Shown: positions 1 through 8,429, numbered from the stretch's first letter. The stretch is DNA of 41,512 nucleotides from an uncultured Acetatifactor sp. (GCA_934394515.1 CAKRRU010000006.1:1-41512); one strand, 5' to 3'. Program-made: numbers and translations. Notes: generated from the letters alone by a model not told the origin.

Positions 1-1
1 G

Positions 2-916
2 CTGACCATGAGAACCTTCCATAGTGGTGGTGTCGCAGGTGACGATATCACACAGGGTCTTCCCCGTGTCGAGGAGTTGTTCGAGGCCAGAAAGCCGAAG
101 GGACTTGCAATCATTGCTGAGTTCGGCGGTAAGGCTGAGATCCGTGATACCAAGAAGAAGCGTGAAGTGGTAATTACCAATGAAGAGACCGGGGAATCCA
201 AGGCATACCTGATTCCTTACGGTTCCCGTATCAAAGTAGTAGACGGACAGGTACTGGAGGCCGGTGATGAGCTGACCGAAGGTAGTGTAAACCCTCACGA
301 TCTGCTGAAAATCAAGGGCATCCGTGCCGTACAGGATTACATGCTTCGTGAAGTACAGCGTGTATACCGCTTACAGGGTGTAGATATCGCCGATAAGCAT
401 ATTGAAGTCCTGGTACGTCAGATGCTGAAGAAGGTTCGTATCGAGAACAACGGAGATACCGAGTTCCTGCCCGGAACCCTGGTAGATGTTCTGGATTTCG
501 AAGAAATGAATGAGAAGCTGACCGCAGAAGGCAAAGAACCTGCAGAAGGTAAGCGTATCATTCTGGGTATTACCAAGGCAGCTCTGGCAACCGAGTCCTT
601 CCTGTCAGCAGCATCCTTCCAGGAGACCACTAAGGTCCTGACAGAGGCTGCAATCAAGGGTAAGGTCGATAACCTGATCGGTCTGAAGGAGAACGTTATC
701 ATCGGTAAGCTGATTCCTGTAGGAACCGGTATGAAGAGATATCGTAACACCAGACTGAGCACTGATGCCGTAGAGACCATTGATTTCAGTGGAGATATGT
801 ACGGTGACGATGCAGAGCTGAATCTGAGTGACGGAACTGATTCCGATGCAGAAAATGCAGAACTGAATGAAAATGCAGAGACTGCAACGGTAGGAGCAGA
901 TTCCGACAACGAATAA
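2..916 (+). CDS. rpoC: RNA polymerase beta' subunit, C-terminal part (5' truncated by window)
   Basis: This is the last ~304 codons of the beta' subunit, the catalytic clamp/jaw subunit of core RNA polymerase. The frame is already open at the first complete codon (position 2), so the gene begins outside the window. The block [20 protein letters not shown] followed by FEARKPKG is the highly conserved beta' C-terminal region around the trigger-loop/switch segment, and the later ILGITKAAL and [19 protein letters not shown] blocks are equally diagnostic. The last ~35 residues are a variable acidic tail rich in Asp, Glu, Asn and Ala. Codon use (many cgt, gta, aag) differs from the cgg/ccg/gga-rich polysaccharide genes downstream. 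A strong hairpin terminator follows, so it does not share a transcript with the next gene. Confidence 0.98.
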   Translation: MTMRTFHSGGVAGDDITQGLPRVEELFEARKPKGLAIIAEFGGKAEIRDTKKKREVVITNEETGESKAYLIPYGSRIKVVDGQVLEAGDELTEGSVNPHDLLKIKGIRAVQDYMLREVQRVYRLQGVDIADKHIEVLVRQMLKKVRIENNGDTEFLPGTLVDVLDFEEMNEKLTAEGKEPAEGKRIILGITKAALATESFLSAASFQETTKVLTEAAIKGKVDNLIGLKENVIIGKLIPVGTGMKRYRNTRLSTDAVETIDFSGDMYGDDAELNLSDGTDSDAENAELNENAETATVGADSDNE

Positions 917-952
917 ATAAATTCACAGAGTTTTACAGAATGAAAGAAAAGG

Positions 953-982
953 GGGTCCCCATATTGTGGGGACCCTTTTTTT
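953..982 (+). terminator. Rho-independent terminator of the rpoC transcript
   Basis: A perfect 9-bp stem (GGGTCCCCA at 953-961 with TGGGGACCC at 967-975) and a 5-nt loop are followed by seven T residues. It sits 37 nt after the rpoC stop codon and separates the RNA polymerase operon from the accessory genes. Confidence 0.93.
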
Positions 983-1001
983 AGTTATTTGCAGTGAAAA
1001 C

Positions 1002-1030
1002 TTGACAGGGGAAATAGGAAAAGAGATAAT
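1002..1030 (+). promoter_or_regulatory. Sigma-A promoter of the chemotaxis receptor gene
   Basis: Consensus TTGACA (1002-1007), a 17-nt spacer and GATAAT (1025-1030). The start site would be near 1037, leaving a ~50-nt leader with ribosome binding site AAGGGGTGG just before ATG 1090. It is not the flagellar sigma-D type (no TAAA-N15-GCCGATAT), so this receptor need not be tied to the flagellar regulon. Confidence 0.8.
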
Positions 1031-1089
1031 AACATTATATAAAACATACAAAAGTATATAAAAAACACATAAGTAAGGGGTGGAAATTT

Positions 1090-2574
1090 ATGATAATCGA
1101 CGGACATGGAAAACTCACCGAGAAAAGAACTGTTAACAGATGTGTTTTGATCGCATACTCATTTATTGCATTTGTGCTGGCAGCAGCTTATCTGGTGGAA
1201 TTTGTGAAGGGAAACCGTACCGGAGAATACACAGCGGTATTTTTATTATTGCTGTTACTGCCTGTGGCAGTGGATCTGATCTTACAGAAAAAGGATCCGG
1301 AATCGGAGGCGGTGAAATACCTTTTGCCGATCAGTTATTTTGTGGTGTATATCTTTGTTCTGTTCACCGGGAATACTACGATGACATACGTATATATGAT
1401 TCCTATCCTGATGATATTTCCCCTGTTCCATAAATGGAAATACACAACCTTTTACAGCATCGGTGTTATGGCCTGCAATATCGTATATCTCGGATATGCA
1501 AAAGCAACCGGAGCTTTGGAAGCAGTGCCGATGATCGATATCGAGATCCAGCTTGCCGCAGTATTTTTGGTATCTTTGTACGGCAGTCTGATCAGTTACA
1601 TAGATGCCGGTATGACGAAGCGGAAGATGGATGAGATCGAAACCGCACAGGAACGCCGCAAGGCAGTACTGGAACAGATTAAGAAGGTGGCGGAGAATAC
1701 CGCAGAAAATTCGGAAAAGATTCTGGAGAAGACAGAGAATCTTCGTACAGCGTCCGTTTCTTCCACGGATGCCATGGAACAGGTATGTGAGGGAACAGGC
1801 GCCACCGCAGAGGCTGTTCAGGAAGAAAGCGGATACATTGACACCATGAGCCGGGATATTGATTCCATCCGTGAGACGGTAGACGGTTTCCATAACAGCC
1901 TCGGGGATACGCTGGAGGCAATTGAAAACGGTACAAAGAATGTGGAGCAATTAGGAGATTCCGCAAAAGTAACTGCGGAGACTTCCACCTCGACCACCGA
2001 GGCAATGGATGATCTTATGGAGAAGATTCATAATGTGAATCAGATCGTAGGATTGATTGACAATATTTCCAGACAGACGAATCTGCTGTCACTGAATGCC
2101 AGTATTGAAGCAGCCCGTGCAGGTGAGGCGGGACGAGGCTTTGCGGTAGTGGCGGGAGAGATCAGGGATCTTTCCGAGCAGACAAATGATTCTCTGGAGA
2201 AGATCCGCAAAGAGATTCAGGGAATCAATGACGGTTCACAGAAAGTGACCGATAATATGAATCAGCTGACAGAGGTTTTTGCAAGACAGAACAGCCTGGT
2301 GGAAGATACCGGAAGATTGTTTACAAAAATTACGGAGACTTCCGAGGCAATGGACTCTGATTACCGGAAGATCGAACAGTCTATCAGCGAAATTCAGAAA
2401 TCCAAAAAAGCACTGGTGGATTCCGTAAGTTCCATCAGCGCATCCACGGAAGAAGTAACTGCGAATGCGCAGAATACATTAGAGCTGAACCAGAGAAATC
2501 TGGATTATCTGAAGGAACTGAACGAGGATATCCGGAGACTTTTCCAGACTGTGGAAGAATTGAATCAGGGATAA
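1090..2574 (+). CDS. Membrane methyl-accepting chemotaxis protein
   Basis: A transmembrane receptor that would signal to CheA/CheW. Residues ~18-172 contain about six hydrophobic segments with short connections and no large extracellular sensor domain, unlike the classical two-TM receptor with a periplasmic-type domain; no HAMP domain is evident. From ~175 on the protein is a long coiled coil. The conserved signalling hairpin tip lies at about 317-370 ([20 protein letters not shown], then [18 protein letters not shown]), which binds CheA and CheW. The start is ATG 1090 behind AAGGGGTGG. It appears monocistronic, with its own promoter and a palindromic stem after the stop. What it senses cannot be read from the sequence; a six-TM input suggests a membrane or small-molecule signal. 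No other chemotaxis gene is in the window. Confidence 0.93.
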   Translation: MIIDGHGKLTEKRTVNRCVLIAYSFIAFVLAAAYLVEFVKGNRTGEYTAVFLLLLLLPVAVDLILQKKDPESEAVKYLLPISYFVVYIFVLFTGNTTMTYVYMIPILMIFPLFHKWKYTTFYSIGVMACNIVYLGYAKATGALEAVPMIDIEIQLAAVFLVSLYGSLISYIDAGMTKRKMDEIETAQERRKAVLEQIKKVAENTAENSEKILEKTENLRTASVSSTDAMEQVCEGTGATAEAVQEESGYIDTMSRDIDSIRETVDGFHNSLGDTLEAIENGTKNVEQLGDSAKVTAETSTSTTEAMDDLMEKIHNVNQIVGLIDNISRQTNLLSLNASIEAARAGEAGRGFAVVAGEIRDLSEQTNDSLEKIRKEIQGINDGSQKVTDNMNQLTEVFARQNSLVEDTGRLFTKITETSEAMDSDYRKIEQSISEIQKSKKALVDSVSSISASTEEVTANAQNTLELNQRNLDYLKELNEDIRRLFQTVEELNQG

Positions 2575-2610
2575 TATTATTAAGAAAAATGAAAAAGCAG
2601 TAAATAAGAC

Positions 2611-2640
2611 AATAGAGCATGCCTTAAGGCATGCTCTATT
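2611..2640. terminator. 30-bp perfect palindrome between convergent genes
   Basis: Positions 2611-2640 form a perfect inverted repeat (13-bp arms AATAGAGCATGCC/GGCATGCTCTATT around TTAA). It lies between the plus-strand receptor gene and the minus-strand pseudopilin operon, and its right end overlaps the last codon and stop of the minus-strand gene. There is no clean T-run on either side, so a bidirectional terminator is the likely but not certain role; a protein-binding palindrome is the alternative. Confidence 0.55.
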
Positions 2641-3052
2641 GCAGTTCGCCAATATTCAACACCTGCCAGGCAGTGATTTTATAAAAGGAATCTTCTGCGG
2701 TCCCGGGATATAGAATTTCTATCGTGACCTGCAGAGACTGTAGATCGGAAATCGGAATCACATAAGATTTTCCGTGACCGACGGAAGCAAAATAAGCCTC
2801 CTCACTGTCAGAGGACTCATAGATACGGCGTAAGGTATGATCCATACCGGCCAGAGACTGCTCAGCCTGATTGCAGGCGGTATAATAAGCAGTGGTACGT
2901 TCCAGTACGCGGGTACTGAGTTTGCTGTCGGCATTGGCGCTGACAATAGAGAGCACGGCAAAGGATACCAGACAGAGGATCACAAAGACCAGCAGGATGG
3001 AAGCGGACCCGATATTCATACCGAATTGCTTTTTCTTAGAAGAATTACGCAT
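2636..3052 (-). CDS. Single-pass protein of the pseudopilin cluster (138 aa)
   Basis: Last gene of the minus-strand run. The start is taken at ATG 3052 because AAGGAGGG lies directly upstream; it overlaps the end of the preceding gene by 8 nt, which suggests translational coupling. Residues ~1-12 are basic and polar, ~13-38 form one hydrophobic segment (around GSASILLVFVILCLVSF), and the rest is a soluble domain predicted to be exported. The shape resembles a minor pseudopilin or a pilus assembly protein, but the canonical Gly-Phe-Thr-Leu-Ile-Glu prepilin start is absent. No function is recognised beyond membership in this cluster. The last codons are part of the 2611-2640 palindrome. Confidence 0.75.
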   Translation of the reverse strand: MRNSSKKKQFGMNIGSASILLVFVILCLVSFAVLSIVSANADSKLSTRVLERTTAYYTACNQAEQSLAGMDHTLRRIYESSDSEEAYFASVGHGKSYVIPISDLQSLQVTIEILYPGTAEDSFYKITAWQVLNIGELQ

Positions 3053-3497
3053 GGGAATCCCTCCTTTCTGCTGTGTGGTGCATGACAGAAAGCGTATAAA
3101 CAGGAGATTCCGGGGCGGAGATGTCATATACGGTGATCACGGCCTCCATAATACCGTTCTCGCCGGCCGGAGTATGATGAAGTTCTGCAAGAAAGCGGGT
3201 GCTGTCACCATCGGCACACAGATTCCAGTCGCTGTCAAAGGCAAGATGCAGGGTGTTATCATCACTGAGCTGCGAAGGAGAAAATAACGCCTGCATGGCA
3301 GTTACATCACCATCCAGAGCCAGATAAGACTCTGCCAGATTCTGTACCCGGATCACGGCCTGATTTTGGTTTACCGTCTGTGTACTCAGAAGGTGTGACT
3401 TGGCAAATAACTGGATACAGACGGCACTGGCCAGTGAGAAAAACAGAATTGCTATGATCATTTCCATTAAAAATAAACTGGATCTGGAATGTTTCAT
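3045..3497 (-). CDS. Prepilin-like minor pseudopilin (150 aa)
   Basis: A short polar N-terminus (MKHSRSS) leads directly into a hydrophobic helix containing FLMEMIIAILFFSLASA, with a glutamate in the position of the conserved Glu5 of type IV prepilins. The Gly at -1 of a classical class III signal is replaced by Ser/Leu, so cleavage by a prepilin peptidase is uncertain. The remaining ~110 residues form a soluble domain with no family I recognise. Ribosome binding site AAAGGA precedes ATG 3497. It lies between a DUF4860-like gene and the 138-aa gene, all co-directional and closely spaced, which supports a role as a minor subunit of a type II secretion/type IV pilus-like filament. Confidence 0.72.
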   Translation of the reverse strand: MKHSRSSLFLMEMIIAILFFSLASAVCIQLFAKSHLLSTQTVNQNQAVIRVQNLAESYLALDGDVTAMQALFSPSQLSDDNTLHLAFDSDWNLCADGDSTRFLAELHHTPAGENGIMEAVITVYDISAPESPVYTLSVMHHTAERRDSHA

Positions 3498-3527
3498 AAT
3501 AGATTCGGAATCCTTTCTGTTTGGTTT

Positions 3528-4022
3528 TTATTCTGCAGTATTGCAATGTACATGGACATAAAAGGTGTGAACTTCTCCGGAAGCAGTCTGCAGGGACACT
3601 CTTATCAGATCGTCCGCAGCATAGGATAATTCCAGGTCTTGTAATTCCATGATATCCGTACCTGCAGGCAATACCTGTCCGCCGAGGGAAGTTCCTTCAC
3701 GCATAAATAATTCCTTTAAATGCCCGTCATAGAGATAAAGGTAAGTGCAATAAGTATCTTCCTCAATCTGCGAAAGCATACGGAGTGCCGGGACATCGTC
3801 AAGAGTAGTCAGGGAGATGCTGCCGGCAGTATCATTCTGCCGGACTTTTTCCATGATATAGGACACGGCAGTCCTGCTTTCGTAATTGACACTCATATCC
3901 TCCACGGTGTGCTGGTATACATCTGCCCCTATCGTGACCAGAGCCAGTGCGGAGACAGCAAATACACCGAACAACGCCAGAACGAACAAGATATCCACAA
4001 TAAAATGTTTTTCCTGTTTCAT
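3528..4022 (-). CDS. DUF4860-like membrane protein of the pseudopilin cluster (164 aa)
   Basis: Start chosen at ATG 4022, behind AAAGGAG; the longer open frame to 4130 overlaps the upstream gene and lacks a binding site. After a short hydrophilic start (MKQEKHF) there is one hydrophobic helix (IVDILFVLALFGVFAVSALA), then a soluble domain with YESRTAVSYIMEKVRQND and YCTYLYLYDG. From memory this pattern matches the DUF4860 family, which in Lachnospiraceae accompanies GspF-like and prepilin-like genes. The VDILFVLALF helix lacks Glu5, so it may be a pseudopilin-like or anchoring component rather than a processed pilin. Biochemical function is unknown. Confidence 0.75.
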   Translation of the reverse strand: MKQEKHFIVDILFVLALFGVFAVSALALVTIGADVYQHTVEDMSVNYESRTAVSYIMEKVRQNDTAGSISLTTLDDVPALRMLSQIEEDTYCTYLYLYDGHLKELFMREGTSLGGQVLPAGTDIMELQDLELSYAADDLIRVSLQTASGEVHTFYVHVHCNTAE

Positions 4023-4038
4023 ATTGTCAGAAACTCCT

Positions 4039-4377
4039 TTAGTGGGCACCGGTCCTGCGAAGTACTGTGACTTCCGGAAGCAGGTTGCTGCCATAGTATT
4101 CATAGTCAACGAAGAAGCTGTCTTCGTCATACAACAGTCCGTAATGCTGTTCCAGATATTCCAGAGAGGGAGGATAAGAACCCTCTACAGCGTAGCATTG
4201 GGAAATGCTGCGCTCCAACGCAGTCTCCAGACTTTCCTGCTGCTTGCTCAGAGTGGATTCACTGACAGAGCCGATTCCCTGTAAAAAAAGAACAAACAAT
4301 ATCAGGAAAGCCAGAACAGGAAGCAGATAGATCAGCCTGCGACCGAAAGATAGTTTCTTTTGCTCAAAACGATTCAT
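4039..4377 (-). CDS. GspG-like short membrane protein (112 aa)
   Basis: A basic N-terminus (MNRFEQKKLSFGRR), one hydrophobic helix at ~14-34, and a soluble C-terminal part in which CYAVEGSYPPSLEYLEQHYG resembles the C-terminal region of GspG-type major pseudopilins (residues fitting a Y-x-x-x-x-G-x-Y-P-x-x-L pattern). The prepilin cleavage motif is not visible, so it may be an unprocessed pseudopilin relative. AGGAG lies before ATG 4377. It is 12 nt downstream of the GspF-like gene, so the two are almost certainly co-translated. Confidence 0.72.
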   Translation of the reverse strand: MNRFEQKKLSFGRRLIYLLPVLAFLILFVLFLQGIGSVSESTLSKQQESLETALERSISQCYAVEGSYPPSLEYLEQHYGLLYDEDSFFVDYEYYGSNLLPEVTVLRRTGAH

Positions 4378-4389
4378 AGTATCGCACTC

Positions 4390-5442
4390 CTATCCGATGC
4401 TGGTCATGATACCCATAAGCGGCAGAATGACAGATAACAGGATCAGACCGACGATCACTGACAGAATGATGACAAGTGTCGGTTCCAGGATGGCAATGAT
4501 AGACTGTAATCTGCGGTTGGTATTCTCTTCATAACGATCCGCTATTTTTTTCAGGACCACGTCCACGTTACCGCTGCGGAAACCAACGGATACCATCTGG
4601 GAATACAGATGATTGAAAATACCTGCGCCGCTCAGTGCTTCCGAAAAATTGGCACCGGCATTAATGGCTTCTTTACAGCTTAGGATTTTTTGCTTCATTT
4701 TCTCATTGCCTACCAGATCGGCGACCATGTCCAGGCTGGAATAGGTGTCCATGCCGCTGCTTAAAGTCAGCGCCATACCGCTGGCAAAGCGTTCGCAGGC
4801 CACACTTTCGTAGAAGCGTCTGGTGAGAGGAAACCAGTTCAGAAAGCGGGCAGTCGTACGTCTGCCGGTCTGGGTCCTGGTAGCGAAAATGTACAGTAAT
4901 AATATTACGCACAAAATACTTACAAGGATAAAGGAATAGCGGTTCAGATGGTTGCCGAGACGTAGGAGGGATGCGGCGAAGCCGGTCATCTCACTGCCTA
5001 GCTCCACATATACCTGCTCAAAGATCGGCATGACACGGCTGACCAGTACCACAATGACGGCGGCCATCATAGCGATCATGATAAAGGGATAAGTCACGGC
5101 ATCCCGGATGCTTCCCGCGATAGCATCTTCTTTTTCATAATAATCCGCCAGAGAATTCATGCATACATCGAGATTACCGGATTCTTCACCCAGCGCGATC
5201 ATATGCAGGCAGTAATCGGGAAAAACTTCCGTAGCTTCCAGAGCCTTATGAAAACTCTCTCCCTGTCTGCATACGGCAAGGATCTCGTCAAAGATCGCCC
5301 TGCCTTCGGGAGACTGCGCATCACTCTGCAGGATCGCCATGCCTTCCACAGGGGGGATACCTGCCTGAAACAGCATGGCAGCCTGACTGCAAAAAGAAGC
5401 GATCTCTTCATTGGAAAGTAGTTTTTTTTCAGTAGTTTTCAT
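4390..5442 (-). CDS. GspF/PilC-family inner-membrane platform protein
   Basis: Type II secretion system F / type IV pilus assembly C family protein, which in characterised systems couples the cytoplasmic ATPase to pilin assembly. ATG 5442 is preferred over the upstream ATG at 5511 because AAAGGGAAC precedes it and the longer frame would overlap the lipoprotein gene. The 350-residue product is slightly shorter than the usual ~400. It shows two related T2SF halves, with repeats of the Q-A-A-M-L-F-Q-A-G-I-P and F-A-S-G-M-A-L-T-L-S-S-G-M type, and membrane helices at about 119-138, 169-187 and 322-345. EESGNLDVCMNSLADYYE and FRSGNVDVVLKKIADRYEE are the matching conserved segments. The partner ATPase (GspE/PilB) is not in the window. 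Confidence 0.92.
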   Translation of the reverse strand: MKTTEKKLLSNEEIASFCSQAAMLFQAGIPPVEGMAILQSDAQSPEGRAIFDEILAVCRQGESFHKALEATEVFPDYCLHMIALGEESGNLDVCMNSLADYYEKEDAIAGSIRDAVTYPFIMIAMMAAVIVVLVSRVMPIFEQVYVELGSEMTGFAASLLRLGNHLNRYSFILVSILCVILLLYIFATRTQTGRRTTARFLNWFPLTRRFYESVACERFASGMALTLSSGMDTYSSLDMVADLVGNEKMKQKILSCKEAINAGANFSEALSGAGIFNHLYSQMVSVGFRSGNVDVVLKKIADRYEENTNRRLQSIIAILEPTLVIILSVIVGLILLSVILPLMGIMTSIG

Positions 5443-5473
5443 GTCGTTTTGTTCCCTTTCATTTCTTGGCTGA

Positions 5474-6508
5474 TCAATACATTTTCTGGAGAATATAATT
5501 GCTGCCGTCACCGATGAACTTTTTCAGGGTCTTGTCATCCGTGTTGGCACCGAAAGTAGGATCCACCAGGGTCCATACGCTGCCGTCGAATTCTATGATG
5601 CCGTTTAACCACCCGGTATCAGCGGTGTAAACACTGATCCAGGCATGGTAGGCATCCTGGGCATAACCGACTTCCAGACGGGTCGGAATCCGCTGACTTC
5701 GCAGCATACTTGCCATTACAGCGGCATAATCCAGACAGATGCCGGTGCCGGAAGCAAGAATGGCATCCACATCGGAGGTGTATCCGGTGGGAGGATCCGA
5801 AGCCTTGTCATAGTCATAGGTAATATTCCGGGTAATATAGTCATAGACCCGTGTGATCACATCCAGATCCGAGGAGGCACCCTCGGCAAGCTCCTGCCCC
5901 TTGGCAACTACTTTGCTGTCAGCCGTAAAATTCACGTATTGGTTGGGGTAGAGAAAAGGACCGAATTCATCTGTGATCGTTACATCCAGGTCAGCGTACA
6001 GACAGGTAGCATAATTTGTACCGGAAATATTTTCATAGATCGTAACGTCATAATATCCGTCCCCGGAGGACAGAGGAAAGGTCTCATAGCCGCCTCCGTG
6101 CAGATCGTAAGTGTAGACAACGGTGTCCGGACCGGTGATCCGCAGTTTGACTTTGGGGCAGGTGCCGGTATAATTGGCACAGATATAACCGTCAGACATA
6201 TGGGAATAGTCAATGACAGCCACGTCATTGGAAGCTGTTGCCGTCCCGTCAGCCTGAGGCACAAGACAGACAGGAGTAGCATCCCGCAGAGGAACAGCGG
6301 GGGTCTCCATCTCTTCGGAAACGTCAGACCGGGCAACATCCGCATCGGGTGACGCCTGGGACACAGGGGACTGTTCCGTTACAGCCTCCGCTGCCGGCGC
6401 GGTCACGGCGGTGTTGCCGGAGTCGGATCCGCAGGCACACAGACCGGCAGTCATACAATATGTAATTAGCAAAATGCGCAGCCGCGCAGATAATTTTGAT
6501 ATCCGCAT
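5474..6508 (-). CDS. Transglutaminase-like lipoprotein
   Basis: A 344-residue exported protein with a hydrophobic signal segment ending in a lipobox-like LCAC (Cys26 as lipidated residue), a Ser/Thr/Glu/Pro-rich spacer to ~95, a beta-rich middle region, and a C-terminal transglutaminase-core domain. The triad residues are visible: Cys258 in GTGICLDYAAVM, His288 in YHAW and Asp316 in DPTFG. Domains of this type act as proteases, peptide ligases or peptidoglycan-related enzymes; here an extracellular membrane-anchored role is inferred. It lies 31 nt upstream of the GspF-like gene and 21 nt downstream of the 170-aa membrane protein, inside the same run as the sigma factor, so it may act on the surface or filament proteins of this locus. 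Ribosome binding site is weak (AGGATG). Confidence 0.85.
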   Translation of the reverse strand: MRISKLSARLRILLITYCMTAGLCACGSDSGNTAVTAPAAEAVTEQSPVSQASPDADVARSDVSEEMETPAVPLRDATPVCLVPQADGTATASNDVAVIDYSHMSDGYICANYTGTCPKVKLRITGPDTVVYTYDLHGGGYETFPLSSGDGYYDVTIYENISGTNYATCLYADLDVTITDEFGPFLYPNQYVNFTADSKVVAKGQELAEGASSDLDVITRVYDYITRNITYDYDKASDPPTGYTSDVDAILASGTGICLDYAAVMASMLRSQRIPTRLEVGYAQDAYHAWISVYTADTGWLNGIIEFDGSVWTLVDPTFGANTDDKTLKKFIGDGSNYILQKMY

Positions 6509-6529
6509 AGAAATCGTTACATCCTGTTG

Positions 6530-7042
6530 TTATTGTTCCATGCCCGTTACATTATCGGGAGTAAAAAGCAGGTGGAGAGTTTCTCCGTTCTTTACGGGAA
6601 TATAAATATTGGCTTCCTCGGAAAGAAACGGGAAATTGATCACGCTCTTGGAGGCGTCTACGGAGAGCGGTTCTATGATCTCTCCCGATATAGTCTCCAT
6701 AAAGGCTTCCTCGTAGAGAATATTGTCACCGGTGAATTTAAGACTCAAAATATCATTCTCCACATAATCCAGTGCAAGCACCGCCGGTGCGGGGGCAAAC
6801 AGCTTCTCGTTCATCTCAGAGAGAGGGACGATCGCAAGCGGTGACAAAAAGGTCAGTACGAAGATCACCGCCGTGGCTATGATCAGCCGGGTGTAGGAGG
6901 CGGCATTTACTTTTTTACGCAGCACCAGCTTGTCGAAAGGGATGGTATTGACCGGCTGGTTGCAGGTGGACAGGATATTCTGCAGGGCGTTGTTGGCAGT
7001 CGTCATGTCCAATTCATAGCGGTTCTTTTTATGAAAAAACAT
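6530..7042 (-). CDS. Single-pass membrane protein, probable anti-sigma or sigma partner
   Basis: This 170-residue protein has a cytoplasmic N-terminal part of ~50 residues, one membrane helix at ~55-77 (IIATAVIFVLTFLSPLAIV), and an extracytoplasmic beta-rich C-terminal part. It starts only 7 nt after the ECF sigma gene, the usual place for a membrane anti-sigma factor, and its topology fits. The zinc-binding H-x3-C-x2-C motif of ZAS anti-sigma factors is absent, so assignment rests on position and topology. A short GGAT precedes ATG 7042. Confidence 0.65.
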   Translation of the reverse strand: MFFHKKNRYELDMTTANNALQNILSTCNQPVNTIPFDKLVLRKKVNAASYTRLIIATAVIFVLTFLSPLAIVPLSEMNEKLFAPAPAVLALDYVENDILSLKFTGDNILYEEAFMETISGEIIEPLSVDASKSVINFPFLSEEANIYIPVKNGETLHLLFTPDNVTGMEQ

Positions 7043-7049
7043 AATTCTG

Positions 7050-7613
7050 TTATCCTTTCATACTTTCTTTCAAATGTTCCTGTCCGGAGGAAATGTATCT
7101 TTTTACGCTGCTGCGGCTGATTTCCATAGCGGCAGCAATCTCTTCCAGTTTCATATCGTTATAGTAACGCATGATCAGTACCTGTTTTTCGTTAAAGGGT
7201 AACTGCTCTAAGGCTTCCGTCAGACGGGAATGTTCATCCTTCTGCTGGTAGTGCAGTTCCGGATTGGTATCCGGGTGAGGATCCTGAATAATGTCCAGAA
7301 TCTCCTGGTTTAACACCTGACAGTCGTTCTGCGGCCGGTTTTTCTGGGTCATGTCATAGCAGACGTGGAAGCAGATGCGGTTCAGCCAGGCGATAAAAAC
7401 CGTGGGATCATTCAGTTTTCCGATGTTTTTCAGAGCCAGTATGTAAACCTCCTGCATGGCGTCCTGGGCGAGAAAGTCATCCCGCAGATAATGCCTGGTG
7501 TAGTTGTACACTTTGTTATAGGTAAGAGCATACAATTCCGCAAAGGCATCCGAGTCGCTATGCTGGGCACGGATCACAAGACCGGCAATGTAAGGAATAT
7601 TCAAGTCTTTCAT
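7050..7613 (-). CDS. ECF-family RNA polymerase sigma factor
   Basis: At 187 residues it has the length and two-domain layout of ECF sigma factors. Region 2 is at about 20-90 (YNYTRHYLRDDFLAQDAMQE, then WLNRICFHVCYD), which binds core polymerase and the -10 element. Region 4 is at about 130-185 (LPFNEKQVLIMRYYNDMKLE followed by the helix-turn-helix IAAAMEISRSSVKRYISSG), which reads the -35 element. It lies between a GGDEF protein gene (32 nt gap) and a probable anti-sigma gene. Three sites in the window carry TGA(A/G)CC-N18-GTCTT, an ECF-type promoter layout, and are the best candidates for its targets. None was found directly upstream of its own operon. Confidence 0.93.
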   Translation of the reverse strand: MKDLNIPYIAGLVIRAQHSDSDAFAELYALTYNKVYNYTRHYLRDDFLAQDAMQEVYILALKNIGKLNDPTVFIAWLNRICFHVCYDMTQKNRPQNDCQVLNQEILDIIQDPHPDTNPELHYQQKDEHSRLTEALEQLPFNEKQVLIMRYYNDMKLEEIAAAMEISRSSVKRYISSGQEHLKESMKG

Positions 7614-7645
7614 GTATTCGTCTCACTGTTGTGTTAACGGGTTCC

Positions 7646-8350
7646 TTAGGCGTGCAGCTTGTTGTAGGTCTCTGTGAGTAAGGTGGAAAAATATTCGGCG
7701 TGTGACTCTTCGTTCAAAATATAAGCATATTGAATCCGGATCGGGGCATTGCTGTGCTCATCATTGTATTCTTTTAATTGCTGATCCAGGCTTTCGATGA
7801 AATATTCCATGGTATTATGGGAGCCGTGATTGACGATCATTAAGAATTCGTTGCCGCCGTTACGACCGACGACTCCGAAAGCGTCACCGACACTTTCCAG
7901 AATACCGGAAAAATCTTTTAACATCTGGTCGCCGACGACGTGTCCCATGGTCTGGTTGATTTCTTTCAGATTGGCGATGGTCACCATATAGCAGGCTACA
8001 TGAGCCAGGGATTCCGGAGAGTCGTAGGTCTCAAAGACTACATCCAGGCCGTGGCGGTTGGGGATGCCGGTCAGATGATCCAGAAAGGCCGCACGGTTCA
8101 GGGCGTGGCTCTCTTCGGCAAAGGTACGTAATTTATAGAAATCGTATAATAACCATATCAGATTAAACAATGCAAGGATCCAGGAAAGTGTGCATAAGAT
8201 AAACAGAGTCCGGTCTTCAAAAAGCCGGGTGCCCAGTGCAGGATGCAGGGTCAGGACCAGAACATATGCAGTCTCCAGCAGAAGCAGGAGAACCAGCTGT
8301 ACGGTTTTCGTATTGCGGAAGGTTTTTACGAATTTCTTTTTCTGTATCAT
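7646..8350 (-). CDS. Membrane GGDEF-family protein with a degenerate active site
   Basis: Two hydrophobic helices near the N-terminus (~13-35 and ~47-69) are followed by a GGDEF-type domain from ~90 (FLDHLTGIPNRHGLDVVF is the typical entry motif). The signature is GGNEF instead of GGDEF/GGEEF, replacing the acidic residue that coordinates metal and supports catalysis, and there is no RxxD inhibitory site upstream of it. Diguanylate cyclase activity is therefore doubtful; it may bind nucleotide or serve as a regulatory pseudo-enzyme. It is the first gene of the minus-strand run (sigma factor next), behind AAAAGGAG. A PilZ protein is encoded at 35263, which keeps a c-di-GMP connection possible. 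Confidence 0.87.
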   Translation of the reverse strand: MIQKKKFVKTFRNTKTVQLVLLLLLETAYVLVLTLHPALGTRLFEDRTLFILCTLSWILALFNLIWLLYDFYKLRTFAEESHALNRAAFLDHLTGIPNRHGLDVVFETYDSPESLAHVACYMVTIANLKEINQTMGHVVGDQMLKDFSGILESVGDAFGVVGRNGGNEFLMIVNHGSHNTMEYFIESLDQQLKEYNDEHSNAPIRIQYAYILNEESHAEYFSTLLTETYNKLHA

Positions 8351-8420
8351 ATATGTATACTCCTTTTGTGGTTAGTGTCAGTCAAATGTTCACAAACACG
8401 CACTGCGCATGTCTATACTT

Positions 8421-8429
8421 ATTGTACCA
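8421..8429 (-). promoter_or_regulatory. Candidate extended -10 promoter of the GGDEF/sigma operon
   Basis: On the minus strand this reads TGGTACAAT, an extended -10 (TGn plus TACAAT). A good -35 is not visible at the right spacing (only a T-run), which is acceptable for extended -10 promoters. The transcript would start near 8414 and have a ~64-nt leader. The rest of the 311-nt gap 8351-8661 holds the ECF-type promoter and attenuator-like hairpin listed separately, plus a TATAAT at 8529-8534 on the plus strand without a convincing -35. Confidence 0.42.

Noticed and set aside
418..909. Long minus-strand open frame opposite rpoC
   Set aside because: It is Ser-rich antisense sequence of a clearly coding, conserved gene, with no ribosome binding site or recognisable domain.
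6290..6320. ETPAVPL in the transglutaminase lipoprotein as a fourth DExxPLA motif
   Set aside because: It lacks the Asp/Glu-Glu pair at the right spacing and the final Ala, and is not next to a membrane helix.
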